A DNA stretch of 64,000 nt. Origin: QHVT01 sp036399015. Lineage in GTDB: Bacteria > Acidobacteriota > Thermoanaerobaculia > Gp7-AA8. The stretch lies in NCBI GenBank assembly GCA_036399015.1, contig DASWNW010000134.1:14636-78635 (forward strand), in the 5' to 3' direction. This document shows positions 25,794 to 34,432 of the stretch, one piece after another; position 1 is the first letter of the stretch; every line of letters begins with the position of its first letter. The position numbers and the translations under genes were made by a program. Under the pieces are notes generated by a model, which saw only the letters and a program-made list of their open reading frames with translations, did not search any database and was not told the origin of the DNA.

Positions 25794-28739
25794 GTGAGCC
25801 GCGAGTTCAACCGCTACCCTCCGGTCCCGTTCCCGCACCCCGAACGCTCCGGCCCGGCGCGCATCGAGCACCGCGACCGCCTCCAGTCGCTGAACGTCGA
25901 CGCCGCCCGCCTGGCCGAGGAGCTCCGCGCCGCGATCAAAGGCGAGGTGCGCTTCGACGACGGCTCGCGCGCGCTCTACGCCACCGACGCCTCGAACTAC
26001 CGCCAGACGCCGATCGGCGTGGTCGTGCCGCACGACGCGAACGACGTCATCGCCGCCGTCGCCCTCGCGCGCAAGCACGGCGCGCCGATCCTCGGCCGCG
26101 GCGCCGGCACCAGCCTGGCCGGCCAGTGCTGCAACGTTGCCGTGGTCGTCGACATGTCGAAGTACATGCACCGCATCACGGAGATGAACCCGGCGCAGAA
26201 GTTCGCGCGGGTGGAGCCGGGGATCGTGCTCGACGACCTCCGCCGCGCGGCCGAGGAGCACACGCTCACCTTCGGCCCCGACCCCGCCACCCACGCGCAG
26301 TGCACCCTCGGCGGGATGATCGGCAACAACTCCTGCGGCGTGCACTCGATCATGTCCGGCAAGACCGTCGACAACATCGAGGAGCTGGAGATCCTGACGT
26401 ACGACGGCGTGCGCATGCGCGTCGGCGCGACGAGCGACGCCGAGCTCGAGTCGATCATCCAGGAGGGCGGCCGCCGCGGGGAGATTTACCAGGGGCTGAA
26501 GGCGATCCGCACCCGCTACTCCGACCTCATTCGCGCGAAGTTCCCGAAGATCCCCCGCCGCGTCTCCGGATACAACCTCGACGAGCTGCTGCCGGAGAAC
26601 GGCTTTCACGTCGCGCGTGCGCTGGTCGGCAGCGAGTCGACGTGCGTGCTCGTCCTGGAGGCGAAGACGAAGCTCGTCTACAGCCCGCCGGCGCGCGCGC
26701 TGCTCGTGGCCGGCTACGAGTCGGTCTACGACGCCGCGGACGACGTGCCGCGCATCCTGCAGTTCGGGCCGATCGGCCTCGAGGGATTCGACGACCTCCT
26801 CGTGCGCGACCAGCAGTTCAAGAAGATGAACCCGTACGGCATCGCGCTGCTCCCGCCGGGCGGCGGGTGGCTGCTCGTGGAGTTCGGGGGCGACAGCATC
26901 GCCGAGGCGACCGAGAAGGCGCAGCGGCTCGCGTCGTCGATGGATCGGGCGCGCGTCCGCATCTTCGACAACGCGTCGCAGGAGGCGCGCTTCGTCTGGG
27001 CGGTCCGCGAGTCGGGTCTCGGCGCGACGGGACACGTCCCGGGAAAGGCGCTGATGTGGGAAGGGTGGGAGGACGCGGCGGTGGCGCCGGAGAAGCTCGG
27101 CGGCTACCTGCGCGACCTGCGCAGGCTGCTGGAGCGGTACCAGTACGGCGGCGACTTTTACGGCCACTTCGGCGACGGCTGCGTGCACACCCGGACGAAC
27201 TTCGACCTCACCACGGAGCCGGGGATCGCCAAGTTCCGGTCGTTCATCGACGAGGCGGCCGACCTCGTCGCCTCCTACGGCGGCTCGTTTTCGGGGGAGC
27301 ACGGCGACGGCCAGGCGCGCGGCGCGCTGCTCGAGAAGATGTTCGGGCCGGAGCTGATGGAAGCGTTCCGCACCTTCAAGTCGCTCTGGGACCCGGAGTG
27401 GAAGATGAACCCGGGGAAGCTGATCTCCCCGTACGAAATCGACGAGAACCTCCGCCTCGGCAGCAGCTACGCCCCCTGGGACCCGCAGACGCACTTCTCG
27501 TACGGCGAAGACCACGGGCGGATGAACCACGCCGTCCTGCGCTGCGTCGGCGTCGGCCGCTGCCGGCGGCTGGACGGCGGCACGATGTGCCCGAGCTACC
27601 AGGTGACGCGCGAGGAGGAGCATTCGACGCGAGGCCGCGCGCGGCTCCTCTTCGAGATGTTCCAGGGAGAGACGATCCCCCGCTCCTGGAAGAACGAGGC
27701 GGTGAAGGACTCGCTCGACCTCTGCCTCGCCTGCAAGGGATGCAAGGGAGACTGCCCGACGCAGGTCGACATGGCCACCTACAAGGCCGAGTTCATGTCG
27801 CACTACTACAAGGGGCGTCTGCGGCCGATGCCGGCGTACACGATGGGGCTCATCTACTGGTGGGCGGGGATCGCTCAGCACGCCCCCGGCCTCGCCAACC
27901 TGATGACCCGGGTGCCGGGCGCGAAAGCCTTCGCCGGGGTGGCAAACGAGCGGCGGATGCCCCGCTTCGCTCGTAAAACTTTCCGCGAGCAGTTTGCGCG
28001 CCGTGCAATAAGTGCCGCGGGCCGCCGGGTGGTGCTCTGGTCCGACACCTTCAACAACCACTTCCTCCCCGCAACGGCGATGGCGGCGGTGGAGGTGCTC
28101 GAGCGGGCGGGCTTCCAGGTGACGATCCCCCGGAAGCGGGTCTGCTGCGGACGCCCTCTCTACGACTGGGGCTTTCTCGACCGGGCGAAGAAGCTGCTGC
28201 GCGAGACGCTGGACGTGCTGCGGCCGGAGCTCGACACCGGCACGCCGGTCGTCGGGCTGGAACCGAGCTGCGTCTCGGTGTTCCGGGACGAGCTGCCGCA
28301 CCTCTTTCCCAAAGACGAGGGGGCGCGGCAGCTCGCCCGCTCGACCGTCACCCTGAGCGAGCTCCTTGCGGGTGAAGGAGTTACGCTGCCGCCGCTGCAC
28401 CGGAAGGCGATCGCCCAGGCGCACTGCCACCACAAGGCGGTGATGCGCTTCGACGCGGAGGAGAAGCTGCTGCGGGCGATGGGGTTGGACCTGACGCACC
28501 CCGACTCCGGCTGCTGCGGCATGGCCGGCGCGTTCGGCTTCGAGAAGAAGCACTACGACCTCTCGATGAAGCTGGGGGAGCGGGTGCTCCTGCCGATGGT
28601 GCGGGAGGCGGACCGCGACACGCTCATCATCGCGGACGGCTTCAGTTGCCGGGAGCAGATCGAGCAGTCGACCGGGCGGAAGACGCTCCATTTTGCGGAA
28701 GTGCTGCAGATGGCGTATGAAGGGCGCGGTGCAGGCTAG
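25794..28739 (+). CDS. YdiJ-like FAD-linked oxidase with C-terminal Fe-S and CCG domains
   Basis: 981 residues from a GTG (VSREFNRYPPV...); an in-frame codon upstream at 25746 would add an unlikely Arg-rich tail. The FAD-binding (PCMH) domain shows ILGRGAGTSLAGQCCN and LGGMIGNNSCG, and the C-terminal FAD-oxidase region GHFGDGCVHTR. A 4Fe-4S ferredoxin-like part follows (CVGVGRCR, CLACKGCKGDCPTQVDM), then two cysteine-rich CCG motifs (RVCCGRPLYDWG, SGCCGMAG). This matches YdiJ / D-2-hydroxyglutarate or D-lactate dehydrogenases, which pass electrons to the membrane. The exact 2-hydroxy acid is not readable. Confidence 0.9.
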   Translation: MSREFNRYPPVPFPHPERSGPARIEHRDRLQSLNVDAARLAEELRAAIKGEVRFDDGSRALYATDASNYRQTPIGVVVPHDANDVIAAVALARKHGAPILGRGAGTSLAGQCCNVAVVVDMSKYMHRITEMNPAQKFARVEPGIVLDDLRRAAEEHTLTFGPDPATHAQCTLGGMIGNNSCGVHSIMSGKTVDNIEELEILTYDGVRMRVGATSDAELESIIQEGGRRGEIYQGLKAIRTRYSDLIRAKFPKIPRRVSGYNLDELLPENGFHVARALVGSESTCVLVLEAKTKLVYSPPARALLVAGYESVYDAADDVPRILQFGPIGLEGFDDLLVRDQQFKKMNPYGIALLPPGGGWLLVEFGGDSIAEATEKAQRLASSMDRARVRIFDNASQEARFVWAVRESGLGATGHVPGKALMWEGWEDAAVAPEKLGGYLRDLRRLLERYQYGGDFYGHFGDGCVHTRTNFDLTTEPGIAKFRSFIDEAADLVASYGGSFSGEHGDGQARGALLEKMFGPELMEAFRTFKSLWDPEWKMNPGKLISPYEIDENLRLGSSYAPWDPQTHFSYGEDHGRMNHAVLRCVGVGRCRRLDGGTMCPSYQVTREEEHSTRGRARLLFEMFQGETIPRSWKNEAVKDSLDLCLACKGCKGDCPTQVDMATYKAEFMSHYYKGRLRPMPAYTMGLIYWWAGIAQHAPGLANLMTRVPGAKAFAGVANERRMPRFARKTFREQFARRAISAAGRRVVLWSDTFNNHFLPATAMAAVEVLERAGFQVTIPRKRVCCGRPLYDWGFLDRAKKLLRETLDVLRPELDTGTPVVGLEPSCVSVFRDELPHLFPKDEGARQLARSTVTLSELLAGEGVTLPPLHRKAIAQAHCHHKAVMRFDAEEKLLRAMGLDLTHPDSGCCGMAGAFGFEKKHYDLSMKLGERVLLPMVREADRDTLIIADGFSCREQIEQSTGRKTLHFAEVLQMAYEGRGAG

Positions 28740-29160
28740 AGCGCGGATCCTCGGCATCCCCCTCCATCAGATCCTGATCGTCTTCCCCCTCGGCCTCCTC
28801 GCCACCTCCTTCTTCTTCGACCTCGCCTACCTGCTGTCGGCGCGGGCGGAGCTGGGGATCGTCGCCTCCTGGCTGATTTTCGCGGGGGTGCTCGGCGGCG
28901 CGGCGGCGGCGCTCTTCGGGATCATCGACTACGCCGCGATCCCGCGGAACACGCGCGCGCGGCGCATCGGCGCGATCCATGGAGGGGGGAACCTGGTCGT
29001 GGCGCTGCTCTTCGCGGCGAGCTGGCTGCTGCGGCGCGATGCGCCGGGACATCCGGGAGCGCTGGAGATCGTGTTGTCGGCCTGCGGGGTGCTGCTGACC
29101 GTGATCACCGGCTGGCTGGGGGGCGAGCTGGCCGACCGGATGGACGAGCTGGAAGGGTAG
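28717..29160 (+). CDS. DUF2231-like four-helix membrane protein
   Basis: 147 residues from MKGAVQARARILGIPLHQIL, overlapping the end of the dehydrogenase gene by 23 bp, so probably co-transcribed. Four hydrophobic helices (~17-37, ~47-68, ~87-104, ~115-135) with His residues near helix ends (PLHQIL, AIHGGG) resemble the DUF2231 family of possible haem or redox membrane proteins. It might link the dehydrogenase to the membrane; this is inference from position. Confidence 0.72.
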   Translation: MKGAVQARARILGIPLHQILIVFPLGLLATSFFFDLAYLLSARAELGIVASWLIFAGVLGGAAAALFGIIDYAAIPRNTRARRIGAIHGGGNLVVALLFAASWLLRRDAPGHPGALEIVLSACGVLLTVITGWLGGELADRMDELEG

Positions 29161-29163
29161 CGA

Positions 29164-29189
29164 GGGCAGGCGGGCGAACCGGCCTGCCC
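29164..29189. terminator. Hairpin between convergent genes
   Basis: GGGCAGG at 29164-29170 pairs with CCTGCCC at 29183-29189 around a loop of 12 nt. It lies 4 bp after the DUF2231-like stop and 15 bp from the KGG gene stop on the other strand, a natural place for a shared terminator. No U-run follows. Confidence 0.45.
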
Positions 29190-29203
29190 CCCAGGAACTT
29201 ACA

Positions 29204-29653
29204 TCAGAAACGGTTGTTGCCGCTGTCGCGGTCGCCGCCCTCGTCGGAGCGCTCGTTACGCGACGCGCCGCCACGGTCCTGGACGCCGAAGCTTCCGCTC
29301 GTGGAGGTGCCGCGGCCGCCGGACTCGAATCCGCCGCGCTCCTCGTTGGCCTGGCGGACGAACGGCTGAGAGCCGGTGCCCTGCGCGACGTCGTTGCCGC
29401 CGCCGCTGCCGGTGTTGTTCGCCGCCGCGCGTGCACGCGCTCCGCGGCTATGGCCGCCTTCGCGGCCGATCGCGGCCATGTGCGCGCGATCGCGGCTGAC
29501 CGCCTCGCCGCCCTTCCGGCCTGCGACGCGGGCTTCGTCGGACGTGAACTCGTGCGCCGTGCCCTTGGCGTGCGCTGCCCGTCCGCCTTTGCTTGCAATC
29601 TCACGCTGCTTCGCCGCGTCCATCGACGCAAAACCGCGCTTGCTGGTTGCCAT
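29204..29653 (-). CDS. KGG-repeat stress-type protein
   Basis: 149 residues from MATSKRGFASMDAAKQREIA. Three repeats carry KGG or EGG motifs (IASKGGRAAHAKG, AGRKGGEAVSRD, IGREGGHSRGA), as in GsiB/YciG/con-10 stress proteins. The C-terminal ~60 residues are a Gly/Ser/Asn/Arg-rich disordered tail. AAGGAG lies 8 nt before this ATG, which decides the start against a longer frame reaching 29734. Such proteins are hydrophilic and made under desiccation or general stress. Confidence 0.83.
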   Translation of the reverse strand: MATSKRGFASMDAAKQREIASKGGRAAHAKGTAHEFTSDEARVAGRKGGEAVSRDRAHMAAIGREGGHSRGARARAAANNTGSGGGNDVAQGTGSQPFVRQANEERGGFESGGRGTSTSGSFGVQDRGGASRNERSDEGGDRDSGNNRF

Positions 29654-29780
29654 GAAGTGTCTCCTTCGGGGTGTCAGAAATCGTTGCTCGGTAACCCTTC
29701 TCCTTGCCTGAGAGGCGGTCTCATGATCGAGCACGAAGCGTGCCCGTCTACGCGCATATTTCTTGCCTCACACCACCGCG

Positions 29781-31295
29781 ATGGATCAGCAAAGTACGTC
29801 TCTCTGGCACGCCACCGCCGCCGTTCCCCGCTTCGACGCGCTCACCGGAGAACTGCACGCCGACGTCACCGTGATCGGCGCAGGAATCACCGGTCTCACC
29901 GCCGCGCTGCTGCTCGCGCAGCGTGGGAAAAGCGTCATCGTCCTCGAACGCGAGATCGTCGCAGGCGGCGAGACCGGCAACACCACCGCGCACATCACCG
30001 TGGCCATCGACGCCGGCTACAGCTACGTCCGGCGCAAGTACTCGCTGGAGGAGGCGCGGCTGGTCGCCGACGCGCAGCGCTCCGCCGTCGAGAAGATCGC
30101 CGAACTGGTCGAGCGCCACGGCATCTCCTGCCACTTCAAGCGCGTCCCCGGCTACTCCTACACCGAGAAGCGCAAGTACGTCTCGGAGCTGAAGAACGAG
30201 GCCGCCGCGGCCCGGGAGGCGGGGCTCGAGGCGCAGTGGACCGACGAGGTGCCGCTGCCGTTCGACACGCGCGGCGCCATCGTCTGGCCGAACCAGGCGC
30301 AGTTCCATGCGGTCGAGTACCTGGCCGGGCTGGCGAAGGCCTGCGTCGAGGCGGGAGTGCGCATCTTCGAGCGGACGCTCGTCACCGGCGCGCACGACGG
30401 AGACCCGTGCGTCGTCGAAACGGAGAACGGCGGACGCGTCACCTGCGGCGCCATCTTCCAGGCCACGAACACGCCTGTCTCCGGCTTCCAGCAGGTGCAC
30501 GTCAAGGCGCATGCGTACCGCACCTACGCCATGTCGTATCGCGTCACCGGCGACCATCCGGACGGGCTGTTCTGGGACACGGCCGATCCGTACCACTACA
30601 CGCGCTGGCAGGAGACGGACGACGGGACGTTCATCATCGTCGGCGGCATGGATCACCGCACCGGCGAGCAGGAGGACACCGAGGAGTCGTACGAGAGCCT
30701 TAACGCCTACGTGCGCGAGTATTTCGGCTCGCTCCCGCTCGTGCACCGCTGGTCGGGGCAGATCATCGAGCCGGCGAGCGGGCTCCCGCTCATCGGAGGC
30801 ACCGGCAACGTCTACGTCTCCACCGGCTACTCGGGCCAGGGGATGACCTTCGGCACCGTCGGCGCGATGATCATCGCCGACCTGATCACCGGCGTCGAGA
30901 ATCCGTGGGCCGCCGTCTTCGACGTGCACCGCCAGCGCCCGCACATGACCACCCGGGAGTTCATCACGGAGAACCTCCACTTCCCGGCGCACCTGATCCC
31001 TGACCGGCTGACGTCCCTCGACGTCGAGGCGAAGAGCACCGACGAGGTGCACGCCGGAGAGGGCAAGATCATCAAGGTCGGCGGAAAGAAGATCGCCGCG
31101 TATCGCGACGACGCGGGGACGCTCTACTGCGTGTCGCCCGTCTGCACGCACATGAAGTGCGACGTCGGGTTCAACCAGGCGGAGAAGACCTGGGACTGCC
31201 CCTGCCATGGATCGCGCTTCAAGCCGGACGGCTCTGTCCTCAACGGGCCCGCAAGAGACCCGCTCGAGCCGATCGACCTTCAGGAAGAGAGGTGA
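29781..31295 (+). CDS. FAD-dependent oxidoreductase with C-terminal Rieske domain
   Basis: 504 residues from MDQQSTSLWHATAAVP. The N-terminal dinucleotide motif VIGAGITGLTAALLLAQRG and a DAO-type fold (VYVSTGYSGQGMTFGTVGA near the C-terminal FAD contact) are followed by a Rieske 2Fe-2S domain with CTHMKC and CPCHGSRF. It is related to the amine/glycine-oxidase-like Rieske proteins common in soil bacteria. The electron path FAD to 2Fe-2S is inferred; the substrate is unknown. A TTG 18 bp upstream is in frame but less likely as the start. Confidence 0.9.
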   Translation: MDQQSTSLWHATAAVPRFDALTGELHADVTVIGAGITGLTAALLLAQRGKSVIVLEREIVAGGETGNTTAHITVAIDAGYSYVRRKYSLEEARLVADAQRSAVEKIAELVERHGISCHFKRVPGYSYTEKRKYVSELKNEAAAAREAGLEAQWTDEVPLPFDTRGAIVWPNQAQFHAVEYLAGLAKACVEAGVRIFERTLVTGAHDGDPCVVETENGGRVTCGAIFQATNTPVSGFQQVHVKAHAYRTYAMSYRVTGDHPDGLFWDTADPYHYTRWQETDDGTFIIVGGMDHRTGEQEDTEESYESLNAYVREYFGSLPLVHRWSGQIIEPASGLPLIGGTGNVYVSTGYSGQGMTFGTVGAMIIADLITGVENPWAAVFDVHRQRPHMTTREFITENLHFPAHLIPDRLTSLDVEAKSTDEVHAGEGKIIKVGGKKIAAYRDDAGTLYCVSPVCTHMKCDVGFNQAEKTWDCPCHGSRFKPDGSVLNGPARDPLEPIDLQEER

Positions 31296-31336
31296 CGGGG
31301 AGGCGGGGCCAATCAGCGCCGCCGGACGGTGCCCGG

Positions 31337-31429
31337 TGGCGGAGAGAGAGGGATTCGAACCCTCGGTAGAGGTTTACCCCCTACGGCGGTTTAGCAAACC
31401 GCTGGTTTCAGCCACTCACCCATCTCTCC
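31337..31429 (-). tRNA. tRNA-Ser(GCU)
   Basis: Reading the minus strand, the acceptor stem GGAGAGA pairs with TCTCTCC, the anticodon loop contains GCT between AAACCAGCGGTTT-type arms, the long variable arm expected of tRNA-Ser is present, the T-loop is GGTTCGAATCC, and CCA is encoded. Confidence 0.95.
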
Positions 31430-31489
31430 GGCTGATCGGAACGCGCATGTTAAAGGTTGTGGGGCCGGGGATCAATTCCCGGCCGGTGC

Positions 31490-31579
31490 TGGCGGAGGAG
31501 GTGGGATTCGAACCCACGGTACCCGTGAGGGTACGGCGGTTTTCAAGACCGCTGCCTTAAACCACTCGACCACTCCTCC
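31490..31579 (-). tRNA. tRNA-Ser(UGA)
   Basis: The acceptor stem GGAGGAG/CTCCTCC, anticodon TGA within GCGGTCTTGAAAACCGC, long variable arm (TACCCTCACGGGTA), T-loop GGTTCGAATCC and encoded CCA are all visible on the minus strand, 60 bp from the other tRNA-Ser. Confidence 0.95.
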
Positions 31580-31600
31580 GTGAAGGGGCGAAACAACGCG

Positions 31601-32767
31601 TCAGGGCAAGAGATTCACGTCGAGCGTGATCTTGAGGCGGAGCCGCCGGTGCTGGCGCAGCTCGTCCATCGACAGGTTCAGCGGGATGCTCACTTCCTTC
31701 ACCAGGCCGTCGCTGCTGCGGCGTTCCGGCGCGGGCGGCGGCGGCGCCACCGCGCGGGCGGCCGGCTGCTCTCCGAGGATCGGCAGTGACTCGAGGATCC
31801 CCTGCGGGAGCGGGATCTCGATCGACGTGGTCGGGACCTCGATCGGCATCGACGCGCCGCCGGGCGTGCTGAAGTAATCGGTCACGTCATCGAAGGGGTT
31901 CGCAAACGGCGAAGGCGGCGGAGGCACGAGCTCCGTCGCGACGAGCGGGATCGTCTCGTCGGCGTCGTCGTCGAGATCGAACTCCGCCTCGCCGAGCGGC
32001 GCAGCGGTCGCTGCTGCCGTGGCCACCGCGCGTGCGGGGGCCGGAGCCGGCGCGGGAGCGGCCGCGGTGGAGTCGCCGTCATCGTCGTCGTCCCACAGCG
32101 AGTCGCCCGTCGCCTCGGGCTGCTGCGAGCGCACGTTCAGGATCTGGATCTCCTTCTCCAGCGGCTCGGAGCCCTCCAGGCCGTACTTCTTCACGAGGTG
32201 CGTCAGCACGAGCTGCGTGATGCCCTTGAGCGTCTCCTCGACGCCGAGGCCGGTCGTGGCCACCGACTCGAACGACGGCACGTGGAGCTTGTTGACCTCT
32301 TTCTCCAGCTCCGCCACCCCGAGCGCGTTCGGGAGGTCGCGCTTGTTGTACTGCATGACGAGCGGCATCTCCCGGATGCGGATCCCCTGGCGCTTGAGGT
32401 TGTCCTCGAGGTTCTGCAGCGACTCCAGGTTTGCGTCGACGGCGAAGTCCTGGCTGTCGGCGACGAACACCACGCCGTCGGCGCCCTTGAGAACGAGCTG
32501 GCGCGTCGAGTTGTAGTAGACCTGACCGGGGACGGTGTAGAGCTGCAGCTTGGTGCGCATCCCCCGGATCTTGCCGAGGTCGAGCGGGAGGAAGTCGAAG
32601 AAAAGGGTCCGGTCCGTCTTTGTCGCCAGAGACAGCATCTTGCTCTTGTTGTTCGACGGCAGGGAGTCGTAGACGAACTGGAGGTTCGTCGTCTTGCCGC
32701 AGAGGCCGGGACCGTAATAGACGATCTTGGCCGTGATCTCTTTGGTGGCGTAGTTGAAGAGGACCAT
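31601..32767 (-). CDS. mglA: MglA-like Ras-family GTPase with long C-terminal extension
   Basis: 388 residues. The first ~195 are a MglA GTPase: P-loop GPGLCGKTTN at 19-28, TVPGQVYYNSTR (the switch II motif with Thr in place of Asp, typical of MglA) and YNKRDLPNA for guanine recognition. MglA sets cell polarity and motility in Myxococcus; relatives occur in many non-gliding bacteria. The ~190-residue tail has an acidic stretch (WDDDDDGDST), an Ala/Pro linker and a conserved-looking end (IPLNLSMDELRQHRRLRLKI), and may anchor an effector. No mglB is adjacent. Confidence 0.9.
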   Translation of the reverse strand: MVLFNYATKEITAKIVYYGPGLCGKTTNLQFVYDSLPSNNKSKMLSLATKTDRTLFFDFLPLDLGKIRGMRTKLQLYTVPGQVYYNSTRQLVLKGADGVVFVADSQDFAVDANLESLQNLEDNLKRQGIRIREMPLVMQYNKRDLPNALGVAELEKEVNKLHVPSFESVATTGLGVEETLKGITQLVLTHLVKKYGLEGSEPLEKEIQILNVRSQQPEATGDSLWDDDDDGDSTAAAPAPAPAPARAVATAAATAAPLGEAEFDLDDDADETIPLVATELVPPPPSPFANPFDDVTDYFSTPGGASMPIEVPTTSIEIPLPQGILESLPILGEQPAARAVAPPPPAPERRSSDGLVKEVSIPLNLSMDELRQHRRLRLKITLDVNLLP

Positions 32768-32860
32768 GGAAACGAAACCCCGAGTCCCGGCAGAGTAGCC
32801 AATTTGTAAGAGACAGGCAATCTCGCCTGCCCTATCATCGCGGCCTTTCGGGAGGTGAGC

Positions 32861-34432
32861 ATGAGGTCGAGGTGTTACGCCGCCGTACTCTTACTCCTCG
32901 CCGCGCCGCTGGTGCTGGCGGACGCGCCGGGTGTCTACGCGATCACCGGCGGGACCGTGCACCCGGTTTCCGGAGCGGCCATCCCGAACGGCGTGGTGGT
33001 GATCCGGGGAGGCCTCATCGAGGCGGTCGGCGCGAACGCGTCGATCCCTGCCGACGCGTCGGTCATCGACGTCAAAGGCGCGCACGTCTATCCCGGTCTC
33101 ATCGACGCGCAGACGTCGCTCGGCTTCACCGCGGCCGCGAAGGACGCCGGCGAGCCGACGCCCGATACGCTGGCGCTGCGGACCGTGAAGCTCTCCGACG
33201 ACGACATGGACGCGCGCCGCCGGACCGGCGTCACCACGATCGTCACCGCCCCCACGGCCGGCATCTTCAACGGTCAGTCCGCCGTCCTCAACCTCGGCCG
33301 CGGCCCGATCGAGGCGCGGGTGATCAAGAGCCCGGCCGCGCTGCAGATCGCCTTCAATCCGCGCCCAACCTGGACTTGGCCCGACAGCCTGATGGGCGTC
33401 ATGGCCTACCTTCGCCAGACCTTCCTCGACGCGCAGCAGTACGTCGCCGCCCGCGAGCTTTACGAGCGCAGCCCCGGCGGGCTGCAGCGCCCGCAGGAGA
33501 ACCCCGGCCTGGACGCGCTGCGTCCCGTGCTGCGCCGCGAGCTGCCGGTGGTCTTCATCGCCGACTCCGACACCATGATGCGGCGCGCGCAGTCGCTCGC
33601 CCGCGAGCTCGGCGTGCGGCCCATCCTCTCCGGCGCGCGGCAGGGCTACGTCGCGCCGGCGCAGTGGGACGACGTCCCGATGCTCGTCTCCGTGAAGTGG
33701 CCGGTCGCGCCGGACGACAAGGAAGACCGCGAGGACCAGCCGCTGCGCGTCATCCGCGACCGGCAGCTCGCGCCGACCACGCCGGCCGTCTTCGCGAAGA
33801 ACGGCGTCACCTTCGCGCTCGTCAGCGGCGCCGCGAAGAGCGGCGCCTTCTTCGCGGGCATCCGGAAGGCCATCGAGAACGGCCTCTCCGCCGAGGACGC
33901 GCTGCGCGCGACCACGCTGACGCCGGCGCGCATCTTCGGCGTCGACCGGCAGCTCGGAACGCTGGAGCGCGGCAAGATCGCGAACGTCGTCGTCAGCGAC
34001 AAGCCGCTCTTCGACAAGGACGCCAAGGTGACGCGCGTCTTCGTCGACGGACGGGAAATCCGCCTGCCGGCCGAAGAGGCGAAGAAGGATGCCGACAAGA
34101 AGACCGACGCCACGGCGGCCGCCGCTTCGGCGATCGACGGCACCTGGAATCTCACTGTGCGCGCGCCGCAGGGCAGCGAGTCGATCCAGGTCACGCTGCG
34201 CGCCGAGTCGGGGCGGCTGACCGGGACGTTCTCCGGGGACCGCGGCTCGGGCGACATCCGCACCGGCACGTTCGACGGCACCGCCTTCGACTTCGCGATC
34301 TCCGTCAACGCGCAGAACGAAGCCGAAGCGTCGGACTGGGCGTTCCGCGGCACCCTCGACGGCGACACGATGAACGGCACCGTCTCCACCACCCTCGGCA
34401 GCTTTGCATTCAGCGGGAGCAGATCCAAATGA
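32861..34432 (+). CDS. Secreted amidohydrolase-like protein lacking the HxH metal motif, with C-terminal beta domain
   Basis: 523 residues from MRSRCYAAVLLLL with a signal peptide (~20 residues). GGAGG sits 5 nt upstream of this ATG, so the GTG 6 bp earlier is not used. The fold is imidazolonepropionase-like (VYPGLIDAQ, ATTLTPARIFGVDRQLG, LERGKIANVVV), but the metal-binding PGxIDxHxH reads PGLIDAQTS: both His are gone, and the usual H in the fourth strand is IADSD. A ~100-residue beta-rich domain follows residue ~420. Probably a catalytically dead subunit or a binding protein. First of three overlapping paralogous genes. Confidence 0.85.
   Translation: MRSRCYAAVLLLLAAPLVLADAPGVYAITGGTVHPVSGAAIPNGVVVIRGGLIEAVGANASIPADASVIDVKGAHVYPGLIDAQTSLGFTAAAKDAGEPTPDTLALRTVKLSDDDMDARRRTGVTTIVTAPTAGIFNGQSAVLNLGRGPIEARVIKSPAALQIAFNPRPTWTWPDSLMGVMAYLRQTFLDAQQYVAARELYERSPGGLQRPQENPGLDALRPVLRRELPVVFIADSDTMMRRAQSLARELGVRPILSGARQGYVAPAQWDDVPMLVSVKWPVAPDDKEDREDQPLRVIRDRQLAPTTPAVFAKNGVTFALVSGAAKSGAFFAGIRKAIENGLSAEDALRATTLTPARIFGVDRQLGTLERGKIANVVVSDKPLFDKDAKVTRVFVDGREIRLPAEEAKKDADKKTDATAAAASAIDGTWNLTVRAPQGSESIQVTLRAESGRLTGTFSGDRGSGDIRTGTFDGTAFDFAISVNAQNEAEASDWAFRGTLDGDTMNGTVSTTLGSFAFSGSRSK

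Noticed and set aside
24060..28757. Very long minus-strand open frame (over 1,500 codons) across the Ser/Gly/Lys and dehydrogenase genes
   Set aside because: It is antisense to two well-supported genes, is Arg/Ala/Leu-rich with no motif, and arises from the high G+C at third codon positions.
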